Below, piece by piece: positions 24,401 to 31,606 of a DNA stretch of 64,000 nt. Below the pieces are notes generated by a model. The model worked only from the letters and a program-made list of their open reading frames with translations. It searched no databases and was not told the DNA's origin. The DNA comes from Clostridiales bacterium. Its GTDB lineage: Bacteria; Bacillota; Clostridia; Monoglobales; Monoglobaceae. How positions within the stretch are numbered: the stretch's first letter is position 1; each line of letters opens with the position of its first letter. The stretch covers positions 1-64,000 of the forward strand of contig JAHZIG010000015.1 in the NCBI GenBank assembly GCA_019419865.1, read 5' to 3'. The position numbers and the translations under genes are program-made.

Positions 24401-24995
24401 CAATATCGATTCGATAGAGGAATATAAAAACGTCAAAGAGCGGTATGATTTCCTGACGGTCCAGATAGACGACCTTGAAAAGTCGAGGAAGGAACTTGAG
24501 AAAGTTATCTCGGATATGCTTTCGATCATGAAGACTCAGTTCGCGGAGCAGTTCAAGATAATAAATACAAACTTCAGCAGAGTATTCGGCGAGCTGTTCG
24601 GCGGCGGCAAGGCGGAGCTGACGCTCGTCGATCCCGACAACGTGCTCGAGAGCGGTATAGAGATAGAGGCGCAGCCGCCCGGCAAGAAACTCCAGAGCCT
24701 GACTCTGCTCTCGGGCGGAGAGAGGGCGTTTACGGCTATCGCGCTGTTGTTCGCGATCCTGGACGTCAGACCGACGCCATTTTGCATACTCGACGAGATA
24801 GAGGCGGCGCTCGACGACGTAAACGTCTACAGGTTCGCCGAATATCTCAAAAATTACAGCGAGACGACCCAGTTCATCGTCGTGACCCACAGAAGGGGAA
24901 CCATGGAGGCGGCCAATATCCTCTACGGCGTGACGATGCAGGAAAAGGGAATATCAAAAGTATTGGCGCTTAATATAGACGAGGTGGTAGAATAA
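21423..24995 (+). CDS. smc: chromosome segregation protein SMC
   Basis: 1190 residues, normal for bacterial SMC. ATPase head: Walker A GPNGSGKSNISDAIRW near residue 30, Q-loop region, C-terminal signature LLSGGERAFTAIALLF and Walker B FCILDEIEAALDD. Between them two long coiled coils flank a hinge (about residues 500-670; AIHGPLSQLIKTDKEYITAI, GGDEIRAGGAMTGGS). It compacts and separates chromosomes with ScpA/B. The start is ATG 21423 with GGAG upstream; MRLKSIEMQGFKSFADK is the canonical N-terminus, so the longer frame is not used. Overlaps ftsY by 1 nt (TAATG). Confidence 0.97.
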   Translation: MRLKSIEMQGFKSFADKIYLDFNSGITAIVGPNGSGKSNISDAIRWVMGEQSVKSLRGSKMEDVIFAGTESRKALGFAEVTLSLDNEDGYFELDFPEIAVTRRVYRSGESEYYINKTNCRLKDIHELFMDTGLGRDGYSIIGQGQIDNILSTKSEDRRQIFEEAAGISKYKYRKTEAEKKLAQANDNITRVEDILSELSSQLEPLKKQSEKARKYLVYRDEMKDLEIGVSIVNTERIRSDIEKIKADIAVYSAQIADIKAELSESDKRIEKLYEEGGELDNRIEESRQREKDITAEINELENRINLTKSDIEHSFSSIERINKEYELALESINSVDSRILSYQNELKELDKQNREADEEIQKLSDSAGTAESDASAKSEELERIRSRAADCVSRINALKSGVENLSALKDSFAKRKEAVESELSLRDDDSAELEERLKELENGLLEKEDIINSLRDATNELEEKYGAGEARLQKLNSDKNKNTALLGSITSKLKMLKDMERDYEGYSKGVKSVMTAHDGGRLGGAAIHGPLSQLIKTDKEYITAIETALAGAGQNIITDNAEDAKKAIAYLKKRSLGRATFLPIDTIRPRSFNSSRAEGLAGYISTADKLVRCDERYRDIVSNVLSATVIADNIDNAVEMGKRTGNKFRIVTLGGDEIRAGGAMTGGSVVRTVGALSRSNEIEELQRKAAAGEKEIAAQTEEIKRIGAKTAAIMEDIKNNNDKLSAYNDELIRMSSDKEHCKQQLETIKGGRARLDDERRDILENLSGIDADTKKKNDEIEELSESLAKLEKQAEEEQKRYADLTGRSESLAKRLTELSISKNVILKDIELKTTQVGQLNNEKSGMLGGNRDRQNEIEELRKNIEEFKEKAERLKEDVKGKNAELEAGKSGLGELILLKRKGEDEVRFIQESTKQTRETMYDLSQKNSKAESRLERQEEELEKIITRLWDEYELTFSEAAEYAKSRSGEDFDFSAASARIKELRASIRALGNINIDSIEEYKNVKERYDFLTVQIDDLEKSRKELEKVISDMLSIMKTQFAEQFKIINTNFSRVFGELFGGGKAELTLVDPDNVLESGIEIEAQPPGKKLQSLTLLSGGERAFTAIALLFAILDVRPTPFCILDEIEAALDDVNVYRFAEYLKNYSETTQFIVVTHRRGTMEAANILYGVTMQEKGISKVLALNIDEVVE

Positions 24996-25942
24996 TGGGA
25001 ATTTTCAGTAAATTAAAACAGAGTCTTACAAAGACCAAGGAATCGATAAGCGAGAAGTTCGACAATGTGATCAAGGTATTTAAAAAGGTGGACGAGGAGC
25101 TGTTTGAAGAGCTTGAAGAGCAGCTCATAATGGCGGACGTCGGAGTCAATACGTCCATGGAGATAACCGAGCGGCTGAGAGAGGCGGCGAAGGAGAAGAA
25201 GATAGTGGACAGCTACGCCTTAAAGGGCGAACTCAACTCGATAATGCGGGATATCCTGACCGAGGGGACGGACTGCAAGATACATCTCGAGGGTAAGCCC
25301 GCGGTCATAATGGTAATAGGCGTAAACGGCGTGGGAAAGACGACGTCGATCGGAAAGATCGCGAATATGTACGCCAAGCAGGGCAAGAAGGTTATAGTCG
25401 CGGCTGCGGACACGTTCAGAGCGGCGGCGATAGAACAGCTCGAGATATGGGCTCAGAGAGCCGGGGTGGATATAATCAAGCATCAGGACGGTTCGGATCC
25501 GGCTTCGGTCATATTCGACGCGGTAAGCGCCGCGAAGGCGAGGGGCGCCGATCTGGTGCTCTGCGACACCGCGGGCAGACTCCATAACAAGAAGAACCTG
25601 ATGGACGAGCTTAAGAAGATATACAGGATCTTAGACAGAGAGCTTCCTGATTCAAGCAAGGAGGTTCTGCTCGTGCTCGACGCGACCACCGGCCAGAACG
25701 CGGTGCAGCAGGCGATCCAGTTCAAGGAGGCCGCCGACATAACCGGCATCATGCTGACCAAGCTCGACGGCACGGCTAAGGGCGGGATAGTCCTCGCGAT
25801 CAAGAACGATTACGACATCCCGGTAAAACTGGTCGGCGTAGGAGAAGGCGTGGACGATATCGAGGAGTTCGATCCGATCGAGTTTGTGGACGCGATCGTC
25901 GAGGTGGACGAGAAAAACGAGCTCGAGTCGGAGGAGGCGTGA
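24995..25942 (+). CDS. ftsY: signal recognition particle receptor FtsY
   Basis: 315 residues. An N-domain helical bundle (VFKKVDEELFEELEEQLIMA) precedes the SRP GTPase G-domain: G1 GVNGVGKTTSIGK, DTFRAAA, G3 DTAGRL, G4 TKLDGTAKGG and the closing GVGEGVDDIEEF. The A-domain is very short, usual for Gram-positives. It docks SRP-ribosome complexes at the membrane. Coupled to smc, a common order in Clostridia. Confidence 0.97.
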   Translation: MGIFSKLKQSLTKTKESISEKFDNVIKVFKKVDEELFEELEEQLIMADVGVNTSMEITERLREAAKEKKIVDSYALKGELNSIMRDILTEGTDCKIHLEGKPAVIMVIGVNGVGKTTSIGKIANMYAKQGKKVIVAAADTFRAAAIEQLEIWAQRAGVDIIKHQDGSDPASVIFDAVSAAKARGADLVLCDTAGRLHNKKNLMDELKKIYRILDRELPDSSKEVLLVLDATTGQNAVQQAIQFKEAADITGIMLTKLDGTAKGGIVLAIKNDYDIPVKLVGVGEGVDDIEEFDPIEFVDAIVEVDEKNELESEEA

Positions 25943-26108
25943 CCGATCGGGAAAAGCTTAGATCTGAAATAGTAAAGATCGGACGCTCCGAGTCCGGTCC
26001 TGCGGTCGGATTTAAACGGATTATTATGAATATTCATTCTTTACGTCGGATTTTTAGACGTGAATTTGGAAGATATTTATAAACATATAAGTTTTTTGTT
26101 AAAAAAGC

Positions 26109-26137
26109 TTGCAAATTAAAAATGTTTGTGGTATCAT
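26109..26137 (+). promoter_or_regulatory. promoter of rplS
   Basis: TTGCAA (26109-26114), 17-nt spacer, TATCAT (26132-26137). It lies in the 305-bp gap 25943-26247; the part before it shows no feature. Confidence 0.6.
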
Positions 26138-26144
26138 ATGATGG

Positions 26145-26240
26145 TTGAAATCGGATAGTCCTCTGCCGCAAGTCGTCGGATAGGGTTTCGGCGGCGAATA
26201 AATCTCAAACCGGCGGTACGAATATCTTTGGAAGGAAAGG
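26145..26240 (+). promoter_or_regulatory. candidate structured rplS leader (L19-leader-like)
   Basis: About 100 nt of untranslated leader with GC-rich complementary stretches (GCCGC, GGCGGC, CCGGCGG), in the position where Firmicutes rplS genes may carry an L19 autoregulatory leader. I could not align it to the known consensus, so this is a position-based suggestion only. Confidence 0.3.
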
Positions 26241-26247
26241 ATAAAAA

Positions 26248-26592
26248 ATGGATATTTTACAGCAGATCACACAGGAACAGATCAGAACGGACCTGCCGAA
26301 GCTCAGCATCGGCGACACGGTAAAGGTTTACGTAAAGGTAAAAGAGGGAACGAGAGAGAGAATACAGATGTTCGAGGGTACTATCATCAAGAAGAACCAC
26401 GGCGGTATCCAGGAGACCTTTACAGTAAGACGTATTTCTTACGGCGTAGGCGTAGAGAGAACATTCCCGGTCAACTCGCCCAAGATCGACCGTATAGAAG
26501 TGGTAAGACACGGTAAGGTAAGACGCGCTAAGCTCTACTATCTGCGCGACAGAGTCGGTAAAGCGGCTAAGGTTAAGGAAAAGCTTAAATAA
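26248..26592 (+). CDS. rplS: 50S ribosomal protein L19
   Basis: 114 residues. L19 blocks: [52 protein letters not shown] and [19 protein letters not shown]. It lies at the interface of the subunits. GGAAGGAAAGG precedes the ATG. Own promoter and hairpin downstream suggest a separate transcript with possible readthrough into lepB. Confidence 0.98.
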   Translation: MDILQQITQEQIRTDLPKLSIGDTVKVYVKVKEGTRERIQMFEGTIIKKNHGGIQETFTVRRISYGVGVERTFPVNSPKIDRIEVVRHGKVRRAKLYYLRDRVGKAAKVKEKLK

Positions 26593-26600
26593 GGAACTTG

Positions 26601-26632
26601 TAGTGGTGGTTATGATTGCGTAATCACCACTA
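26601..26632 (+). terminator. hairpin after rplS
   Basis: TAGTGGTGGTTA pairs with TAATCACCACTA (12 bp, one G-T pair) around an 8-nt loop; only ATTTAG follows instead of a T-run, so termination may be partial. A second small hairpin TTATGAAT/ATTCATAA follows at about 26640-26656. Confidence 0.5.
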
Positions 26633-26742
26633 TTTAGCATTATGAATCATTCATAATTGCGTTTTTGTGTCACTGGAGTTAAATTTAAGTATTGTGATTG
26701 CCGATAGTATGATTGGTTACAATATTAAGGAGGATGAAACTT

Positions 26743-28023
26743 GTGGCAAACGATAGAGACAGAGAGAATAAGAGGATAGAAGATCTGCTCGGCGGCGGGT
26801 CGGGTTCGTCTCAGCCCATGAACGTCAGCGAACAGACCGACGCGATGCTCAGAGAGATCGAGGAGCGAAGAGCGCGGCGGGCGGCGCGGCAGAGAGAGCT
26901 TGCCGAACAGGTCAGAGCCGAAGAGGAAGCGGCGAAGAGACGCCGCGAGCGCGCTCAGGAGCTTGCGGGCAAGGTAGGCGGCGACGCGTCGGAACCTAAG
27001 CCGGGCGTGGTCAATTCAAAGGACGTCAGGATGCCGCGAGTCCAAAACGCCAAGCCGGAGACCGGCAGTATCCCGATAATCAGACAGGACGTATCGGGCG
27101 GCGCGGGCATGAGCGGTGCGGCGGGCGGAAATACCGCGGCAGGGAGACCGACGCCCAAGCCGAGAGCTAAGGTGAAGGCCAGCGACACCGCGAGGATACC
27201 TAAAGTAAACGAAGCCGAGCTGAAGAGGACGGCCGAAGCCGAACGGAGCGCAAGAGCCGCGCGGACGGCGGGAGAACATAAGAGAGCGGCGTCGTCCGAG
27301 ATCGGACGCGGAGAGAGCGCCGATCGCCGGGAGCGGAGATATAGAAAATCTAATAATGGCGGAAGGAAAGATATGAGAAAAGAAAAAGTAAATTGGGTAA
27401 AGGAGCTGCGTGATTGGGTGATAGCGATAGCTATAGCCGTTATCGTCGCTTTGCTTATAAGGAACTTTGTATTTACGCTTGTAACGGTCGAGGGCAGATC
27501 TATGGAGCCTTCCCTCTCAAGCGGCGACAGGCTTTACGTAAACAGATTCTTCTACAGTCCCCAAAAGGGCGACGTCGTGATATTCAGACCGGCGAGCGAC
27601 CCGGATCGTCCGTACGTTAAGCGCGTGATAGCTACCGAGGGCGACACGATATACATCGATTTCGAGACGGGCGACGTATACGTCAACGACGAGATCATAG
27701 ACGAACCGTATATAAACAATCCGACCACAAGGACGGGTTCGTATATAATGGAACTCATAGCGAACGGCCAATACAGCAGAGAGAATCCGATAGTTATCGA
27801 AGAGGGACATATGTTCGTAATGGGAGACAACAGGAACAACAGTACGGACAGCCGTATAATAGGCCAGATCCCGGAGGACGAGATCATAGGCGGAGCGGTA
27901 TTCAGATTCTGGCCGCTCAATAAGTTCGGTTCGGTATCCTACGACGAGGCGGCGCTTATACTCGACGACGAGACCAAGACCGCGCTCGAAGACGCCGCGC
28001 AGGACGAATCGAGATTTATGTAA
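26743..28023 (+). CDS. lepB: type I signal peptidase with long charged N-terminal extension
   Basis: 426 residues from GTG 26743 (AAGGAGG at 26727-26733). Residues 1-210 are hydrophilic, Arg/Glu/Ala-rich, partly coiled coil (LREIEERRARRAARQRELAE) and partly Gly/Pro-rich linker. From residue 211 a normal signal peptidase follows: membrane segment about 226-246, Ser253 in GRSMEPS, Lys293 in YVKRV, MGDNRNNSTDSR. It cleaves signal peptides at the outer membrane face. An ATG at 27373 (residue 211) has its own strong site GGAAGGAAAG and would give an ordinary 216-residue enzyme, so two products are possible. Confidence 0.93.
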   Translation: MANDRDRENKRIEDLLGGGSGSSQPMNVSEQTDAMLREIEERRARRAARQRELAEQVRAEEEAAKRRRERAQELAGKVGGDASEPKPGVVNSKDVRMPRVQNAKPETGSIPIIRQDVSGGAGMSGAAGGNTAAGRPTPKPRAKVKASDTARIPKVNEAELKRTAEAERSARAARTAGEHKRAASSEIGRGESADRRERRYRKSNNGGRKDMRKEKVNWVKELRDWVIAIAIAVIVALLIRNFVFTLVTVEGRSMEPSLSSGDRLYVNRFFYSPQKGDVVIFRPASDPDRPYVKRVIATEGDTIYIDFETGDVYVNDEIIDEPYINNPTTRTGSYIMELIANGQYSRENPIVIEEGHMFVMGDNRNNSTDSRIIGQIPEDEIIGGAVFRFWPLNKFGSVSYDEAALILDDETKTALEDAAQDESRFM

Positions 28024-28196
28024 AATAAGCGGAGACGCCGCGCGGCCGCAAAAACTATGTTCCGCGACCGCAAGAGCGAGCGTCGATATACGGTCGCGAC
28101 TCTTTAGTATATGAGCCGCGGCCGTAATAATATATGCGCCGCGCATAATACAAGAGAATATCCGGCGCGGCGGAGTGAGAACGATCGGAGGTCAAT

Positions 28197-29087
28197 ATGA
28201 ATTTACAGTGGTTTCCGGGACACATGTCCAAAACTCGGAGAATGATACAGGAGAACCTCAAGCTGGTAGACGTGGTCATAGAGCTTGTGGACGCGAGGGC
28301 GCCGCTGTCGTCAAGAAACCCCGACGTGGACGAGATCGTCGGAAGCAAGCCGAGGATAATCGTTATAAACAAAGCCGATATGGCGGACGAGAAGGCTAAC
28401 AAAGCGTGGGTCGATTATTTTAATAACAACGGCGCTATAGCAATTTCGGCGGACAGCCGAAGCGGCAAGGGCTTATCGAAACTAAATCCCGCGATAGACC
28501 GGGCTTTGGCCGAGAAGTTCAAACGCGACGCCGCCAAGGGGATACGCCGTCATTCGGTCAAGATGATGGTCATAGGCATCCCTAACGTCGGCAAGTCGTC
28601 GTTTATCAACAGGCTGTCGGGGAGGAGCGCCGCTAAGACGGGCGACCGTCCGGGCGTCACCCAGACCAAACAGTGGATCAGGATCGCTGGTAAATACGAG
28701 CTTTTGGACACCCCGGGTATATTATGGCCTAAATTTGAGAGCCAGGAGGACGCGAGAAAGATAGCGTTTACCGGCGGGATCAAGGACGAGATCATGGACG
28801 TCGAGGAGCTCGCCTGTTATCTGCTCGACTTTTTAAAGGTCGATTACGCCTCGAATCTTAAGACGGTATATAAGATAGACGAGGCTATGGATCTCTCGGC
28901 CGAGCCGGGCTACGAGCTCTTGGAGCTGATAGGCAGGAAGCGCGGCTGTATCGTATCCGGCGGCGAGGTCGACACGTTCAGGGCGGCTAATCTTATTTTA
29001 GACGATTTCAGATCCGCAAAAATAGGCAGGATCACGCTCGAACTTCCCGAGGAGGGCGAAGAACGCCCGGCGGGAGCGGCGGAATAA
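28197..29087 (+). CDS. rbgA: ribosome biogenesis GTPase RbgA (YlqF)
   Basis: 296 residues, circularly permuted GTPase: G4 VINKADMAD and G5 ISADSRSG come before G1 GIPNVGKSSFINRL, G2/G3 DTPGILWPK. N-terminal WFPGHMSKTRRM is the family hallmark. It acts late in 50S assembly. Start set by CGGAGGTCAAT. It follows lepB after a 173-nt gap that contains nothing clear, and precedes a terminator. Order rplS-lepB-rbgA-rnhB is conserved in Firmicutes. Confidence 0.95.
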   Translation: MNLQWFPGHMSKTRRMIQENLKLVDVVIELVDARAPLSSRNPDVDEIVGSKPRIIVINKADMADEKANKAWVDYFNNNGAIAISADSRSGKGLSKLNPAIDRALAEKFKRDAAKGIRRHSVKMMVIGIPNVGKSSFINRLSGRSAAKTGDRPGVTQTKQWIRIAGKYELLDTPGILWPKFESQEDARKIAFTGGIKDEIMDVEELACYLLDFLKVDYASNLKTVYKIDEAMDLSAEPGYELLELIGRKRGCIVSGGEVDTFRAANLILDDFRSAKIGRITLELPEEGEERPAGAAE

Positions 29088-29108
29088 AATTTAATTTGAT
29101 ACTCGACA

Positions 29109-29151
29109 GGTTTGCAAGGACGCGGACGCTCTTTGCAGGCCTTTTTATTTT
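29109..29151 (+). terminator. intrinsic terminator after rbgA
   Basis: GGTTTGCAAGG pairs with CTTTGCAGGCC (with G-T pairs), followed by TTTTTATTTT. Confidence 0.75.
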
Positions 29152-29208
29152 GGCGGATATAGGAGATAAAGAATATTTAAAATATATAGAATAATCGGGG
29201 ATCGGGGT

Positions 29209-29236
29209 TTGCAAAGCCGGGCGCGAATGGTATAAT
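29209..29236 (+). promoter_or_regulatory. promoter of rnhB-yraN
   Basis: TTGCAA (29209-29214), 16-nt spacer with extended TG at 29228-29229, TATAAT (29231-29236). Confidence 0.6.
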
Positions 29237-29320
29237 AGTATAATAAGCATAGGACGCTATTATATGTAAAAAAAGAGTTTGGCCGATAGAGAGAACCGGC
29301 TTAGAAAGGGTTGTGAAGAT

Positions 29321-29941
29321 ATGGACAATACGATTGATATGCTCGCGCTTGAGGAGGAGCTCAGGGCCGGCGGGGTAAATAATATAGCCGGGATAGACGA
29401 AGCGGGGCGGGGACCCTTAGCCGGACCCGTCTGCGCCGCCGCGGTTATCCTGCCCGCGGGACTTAGGATAGACGGGATAAACGACTCCAAAAAGCTCAGC
29501 GAAAAGAAGCGGGAAAAACTGTACGACGAGATAACCGAGAAGGCGCTGGCGTATTCGGTTGAATTTGTTTGGCAGGATACGATCGACGAGATAAATATAA
29601 GACAGGCGACCCATCTCGCGATGCAGAATGCGGCGGATAAGTTGAAGATCCGACCCGATCTTTTGATTGTGGACGGGAACGACAAGCTTCCGTTTAACAT
29701 ACCTTCCGAGTATATTATAAAGGGGGACGCGAGATCGCAGTCGATAGCCGCGGCCTCGATTTTGGCAAAGGTTACCCGAGACAGGTATATGATCAGTATC
29801 GACGATAAGTATCCGGAATATATGTTTAAGAAGCACAAGGGCTACGCTACCAAGATCCATATGGAGGCGATACGAAAATACGGGCTTTGCGAGTTACATA
29901 GAAGGACGTTTATCACCGATAAGGTGTTGGGAAAAGTATAA
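29321..29941 (+). CDS. rnhB: ribonuclease HII
   Basis: 206 residues. It removes ribonucleotides and RNA primers from DNA. GIDEAGRGPLAGPV carries the DEG site, DSKKLSEKKR and LLIVDGND follow, then GDARSQSIAAASILAKVTRD and YPEYMFKKHKGYAT. ATG 29321 fits the family length and has GAAAGGG upstream; an upstream TTG frame start at 29279 is not needed. The stop overlaps yraN by TAATG. Confidence 0.95.
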   Translation: MDNTIDMLALEEELRAGGVNNIAGIDEAGRGPLAGPVCAAAVILPAGLRIDGINDSKKLSEKKREKLYDEITEKALAYSVEFVWQDTIDEINIRQATHLAMQNAADKLKIRPDLLIVDGNDKLPFNIPSEYIIKGDARSQSIAAASILAKVTRDRYMISIDDKYPEYMFKKHKGYATKIHMEAIRKYGLCELHRRTFITDKVLGKV

Positions 29942-30342
29942 TGGACAAATATAGAGTGAGCTTAGGTTTTTTCGGAGAAGAAAAGGCGGCGGAATATCTT
30001 AAGCTGGACGGATATAAGATCCTGGAGCGGAATTACCGCTGCGAATACGGCGAGATAGATATTATCGCTTCGCGCGGCAAGACGTTATGTTTTGTTGAAG
30101 TAAAGACCAGAAGCGACAACAAATTCGGCTCGCCGATCGAGGCGGTGGTGGAGCTAAAACGGCGGAGAATGTATAAGAGCGCCAAGGCGTATATGGCGGC
30201 TCGTCCGGATACCCGCGGCTTCGAGACGGTCAGATTCGACGCCTTCGAGGTATACGCTCAGAAACAGGGAAACGGATTTATTCTCTGCGATATAAAATAT
30301 TGGAAGGATATAATAGAAGACGCGTCTGTGTTTGAAGAATAG
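29941..30342 (+). CDS. yraN: UPF0102 family protein YraN, endonuclease-like
   Basis: 133 residues. The restriction-endonuclease-like fold is shown by EEKAAEYLKLDGYKILERNY, then YGEIDIIASRGKTLCFVEVKTR with E-x-D and E-V-K metal-site residues. The exact activity in cells is not established. Coupled to rnhB by a 1-nt overlap, as in many Firmicutes. Confidence 0.93.
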   Translation: MDKYRVSLGFFGEEKAAEYLKLDGYKILERNYRCEYGEIDIIASRGKTLCFVEVKTRSDNKFGSPIEAVVELKRRRMYKSAKAYMAARPDTRGFETVRFDAFEVYAQKQGNGFILCDIKYWKDIIEDASVFEE

Positions 30343-30376
30343 CGATCCGATCGGACGCGAAACGGGAGGTGAAGCG

Positions 30377-30408
30377 GATCGGCGGCGGGTTACCGGCCGA
30401 TCGTTTTT
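30377..30408 (+). terminator. terminator-like hairpin abutting the dipeptidase start
   Basis: GATCGGC (30377-30383) pairs with GCCGATC (30396-30402), followed by GTTTTTAA directly before ATG 30411. It may end the rnhB-yraN transcript. A good GGGAGG at 30364-30369 lies on its far side, so folding could bring this site nearer the ATG. Confidence 0.55.
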
Positions 30409-30410
30409 AA

Positions 30411-31379
30411 ATGGAGAGAATAATATTCGACGCGCACTGCGACACTATTTATGAACTGCGGGAGAGAGGCGCCCGTCTTAGAAGCAACGATCTATGCGTC
30501 GATCTTGAGAGGCTTAAAGAGTTTGACGGATATATACAGGTCTTCGCCGCGTATATCGACCGCGAGAGGATAAAGAAGCGCCCGTTCGGAGACTGCGTAG
30601 ACGCTTTTAAGGAGTGCGACGATCTTATCGGGCTGTATCATACCGAAGCGGAAAAGAACGCGGATATGTTCGCGGCCTGCGCGGACTTCGGCGGTATACT
30701 GAAGGCGTTGGAGGAGAAGAAGACGGCGGGGATACTCGCGATAGAGGGCGCGGACGCCCTGGAGGGCGAGCTGAGTAACCTGAATTATTTTTACGACAGG
30801 GGCGTAAGGCTGATAACCCTGACCTGGAACCACGATAACGAACTTGCGGGGAGCATAGCGGGGGACTCGGGAGGAGGATTGACCGAGTTCGGCAGGGAAG
30901 CCGTATGCGCCATGTTTAAAATGGGAATAATCGTAGACGTATCCCATATCTCTAAAAGAGGTTTTTGGGACATATACGAGCTGGCTAAGAAATATAATAA
31001 GCCCTTCGTCGCTTCTCATTCGAACGCGTATTCGATTTGCGAGCATCCGCGGAATTTGGACGACGAGCAGATAAAGGCGATCGTCGAGACCGGCGGATGT
31101 ATAGGGATAAATTTCTACGCCGACTTTCTCTCGGAGAAGGGCGAGGCGGGAGTCGACGATATATTAAAACATATGGAATATATGATAAAGCTCGGCGCCG
31201 AGAGGAATATCGGATTTGGAACCGACTTCGACGGGATGAGCAGGACGCCGTCGGGCGTCTCGGGCGTTCAAAACATGGGAGACGTTATAAAGAGGATGGA
31301 AAAAAGCGGGTTTTCACAAGAATTTGTTAAAAACATTAGTTATTATAATTTTTTGAACTGTTTTAGAAAAATTTTGTGA
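30411..31379 (+). CDS. membrane dipeptidase-type peptidase M19
   Basis: 322 residues, no signal peptide. Renal-dipeptidase family metal motifs: FDAHCDTIYEL at the N-terminus (H-x-D), AIEGADAL (bridging Glu), LTWNHDNELAGS, VDVSHISKRGFWD, and PFVASHSNAYSICEHPRN (His) with FGTDFDGM near the end. It hydrolyses dipeptides, possibly those with D-residues. The N-terminus is canonical, so ATG 30411 is right, although no Shine-Dalgarno site is adjacent. Confidence 0.92.
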   Translation: MERIIFDAHCDTIYELRERGARLRSNDLCVDLERLKEFDGYIQVFAAYIDRERIKKRPFGDCVDAFKECDDLIGLYHTEAEKNADMFAACADFGGILKALEEKKTAGILAIEGADALEGELSNLNYFYDRGVRLITLTWNHDNELAGSIAGDSGGGLTEFGREAVCAMFKMGIIVDVSHISKRGFWDIYELAKKYNKPFVASHSNAYSICEHPRNLDDEQIKAIVETGGCIGINFYADFLSEKGEAGVDDILKHMEYMIKLGAERNIGFGTDFDGMSRTPSGVSGVQNMGDVIKRMEKSGFSQEFVKNISYYNFLNCFRKIL

Positions 31380-31388
31380 AAAATGTCA

Positions 31389-31417
31389 TTGCCTTTTATT
31401 GGCGTTTATATTAAAAT
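31389..31417 (+). promoter_or_regulatory. promoter of aspartate aminotransferase gene
   Basis: TTGCCT (31389-31394), 17-nt spacer, TAAAAT (31412-31417); the transcript would carry a leader of about 180 nt. Confidence 0.5.
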
Positions 31418-31453
31418 ATAGCGTATATATATGATATATGCGCGCGGTTTGCG

Positions 31454-31558
31454 TAAGATCCAGCTTTGCGAGCCGCATGGAAAAAACTACGGCCGCTGCG
31501 ATAAAGCGCCGCCGAAGCTGAAGAGCCGGGTCTTTGAGATCCGTTTGGTAAAATCTTA
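31454..31558 (+). ncRNA. candidate structured leader RNA upstream of aspC-like gene
   Basis: Nested complementary arms: TAAGAT (31454-31459) with ATCTTA (31553-31558) closes the element; AGCTT (31462-31466) with AAGCT (31515-31519); GCCG (31472-31475) with CGGC (31490-31493); GGGTCT (31528-31533) with AGATCC (31537-31542, one G-T pair). The fold resembles a multi-way junction. It matches no riboswitch consensus I know. Confidence 0.35.
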
Positions 31559-31606
31559 GGTTGGTGTTTTATTGTTTAAGCGGTATAAAAATTGGAGGTC
31601 GTATTT

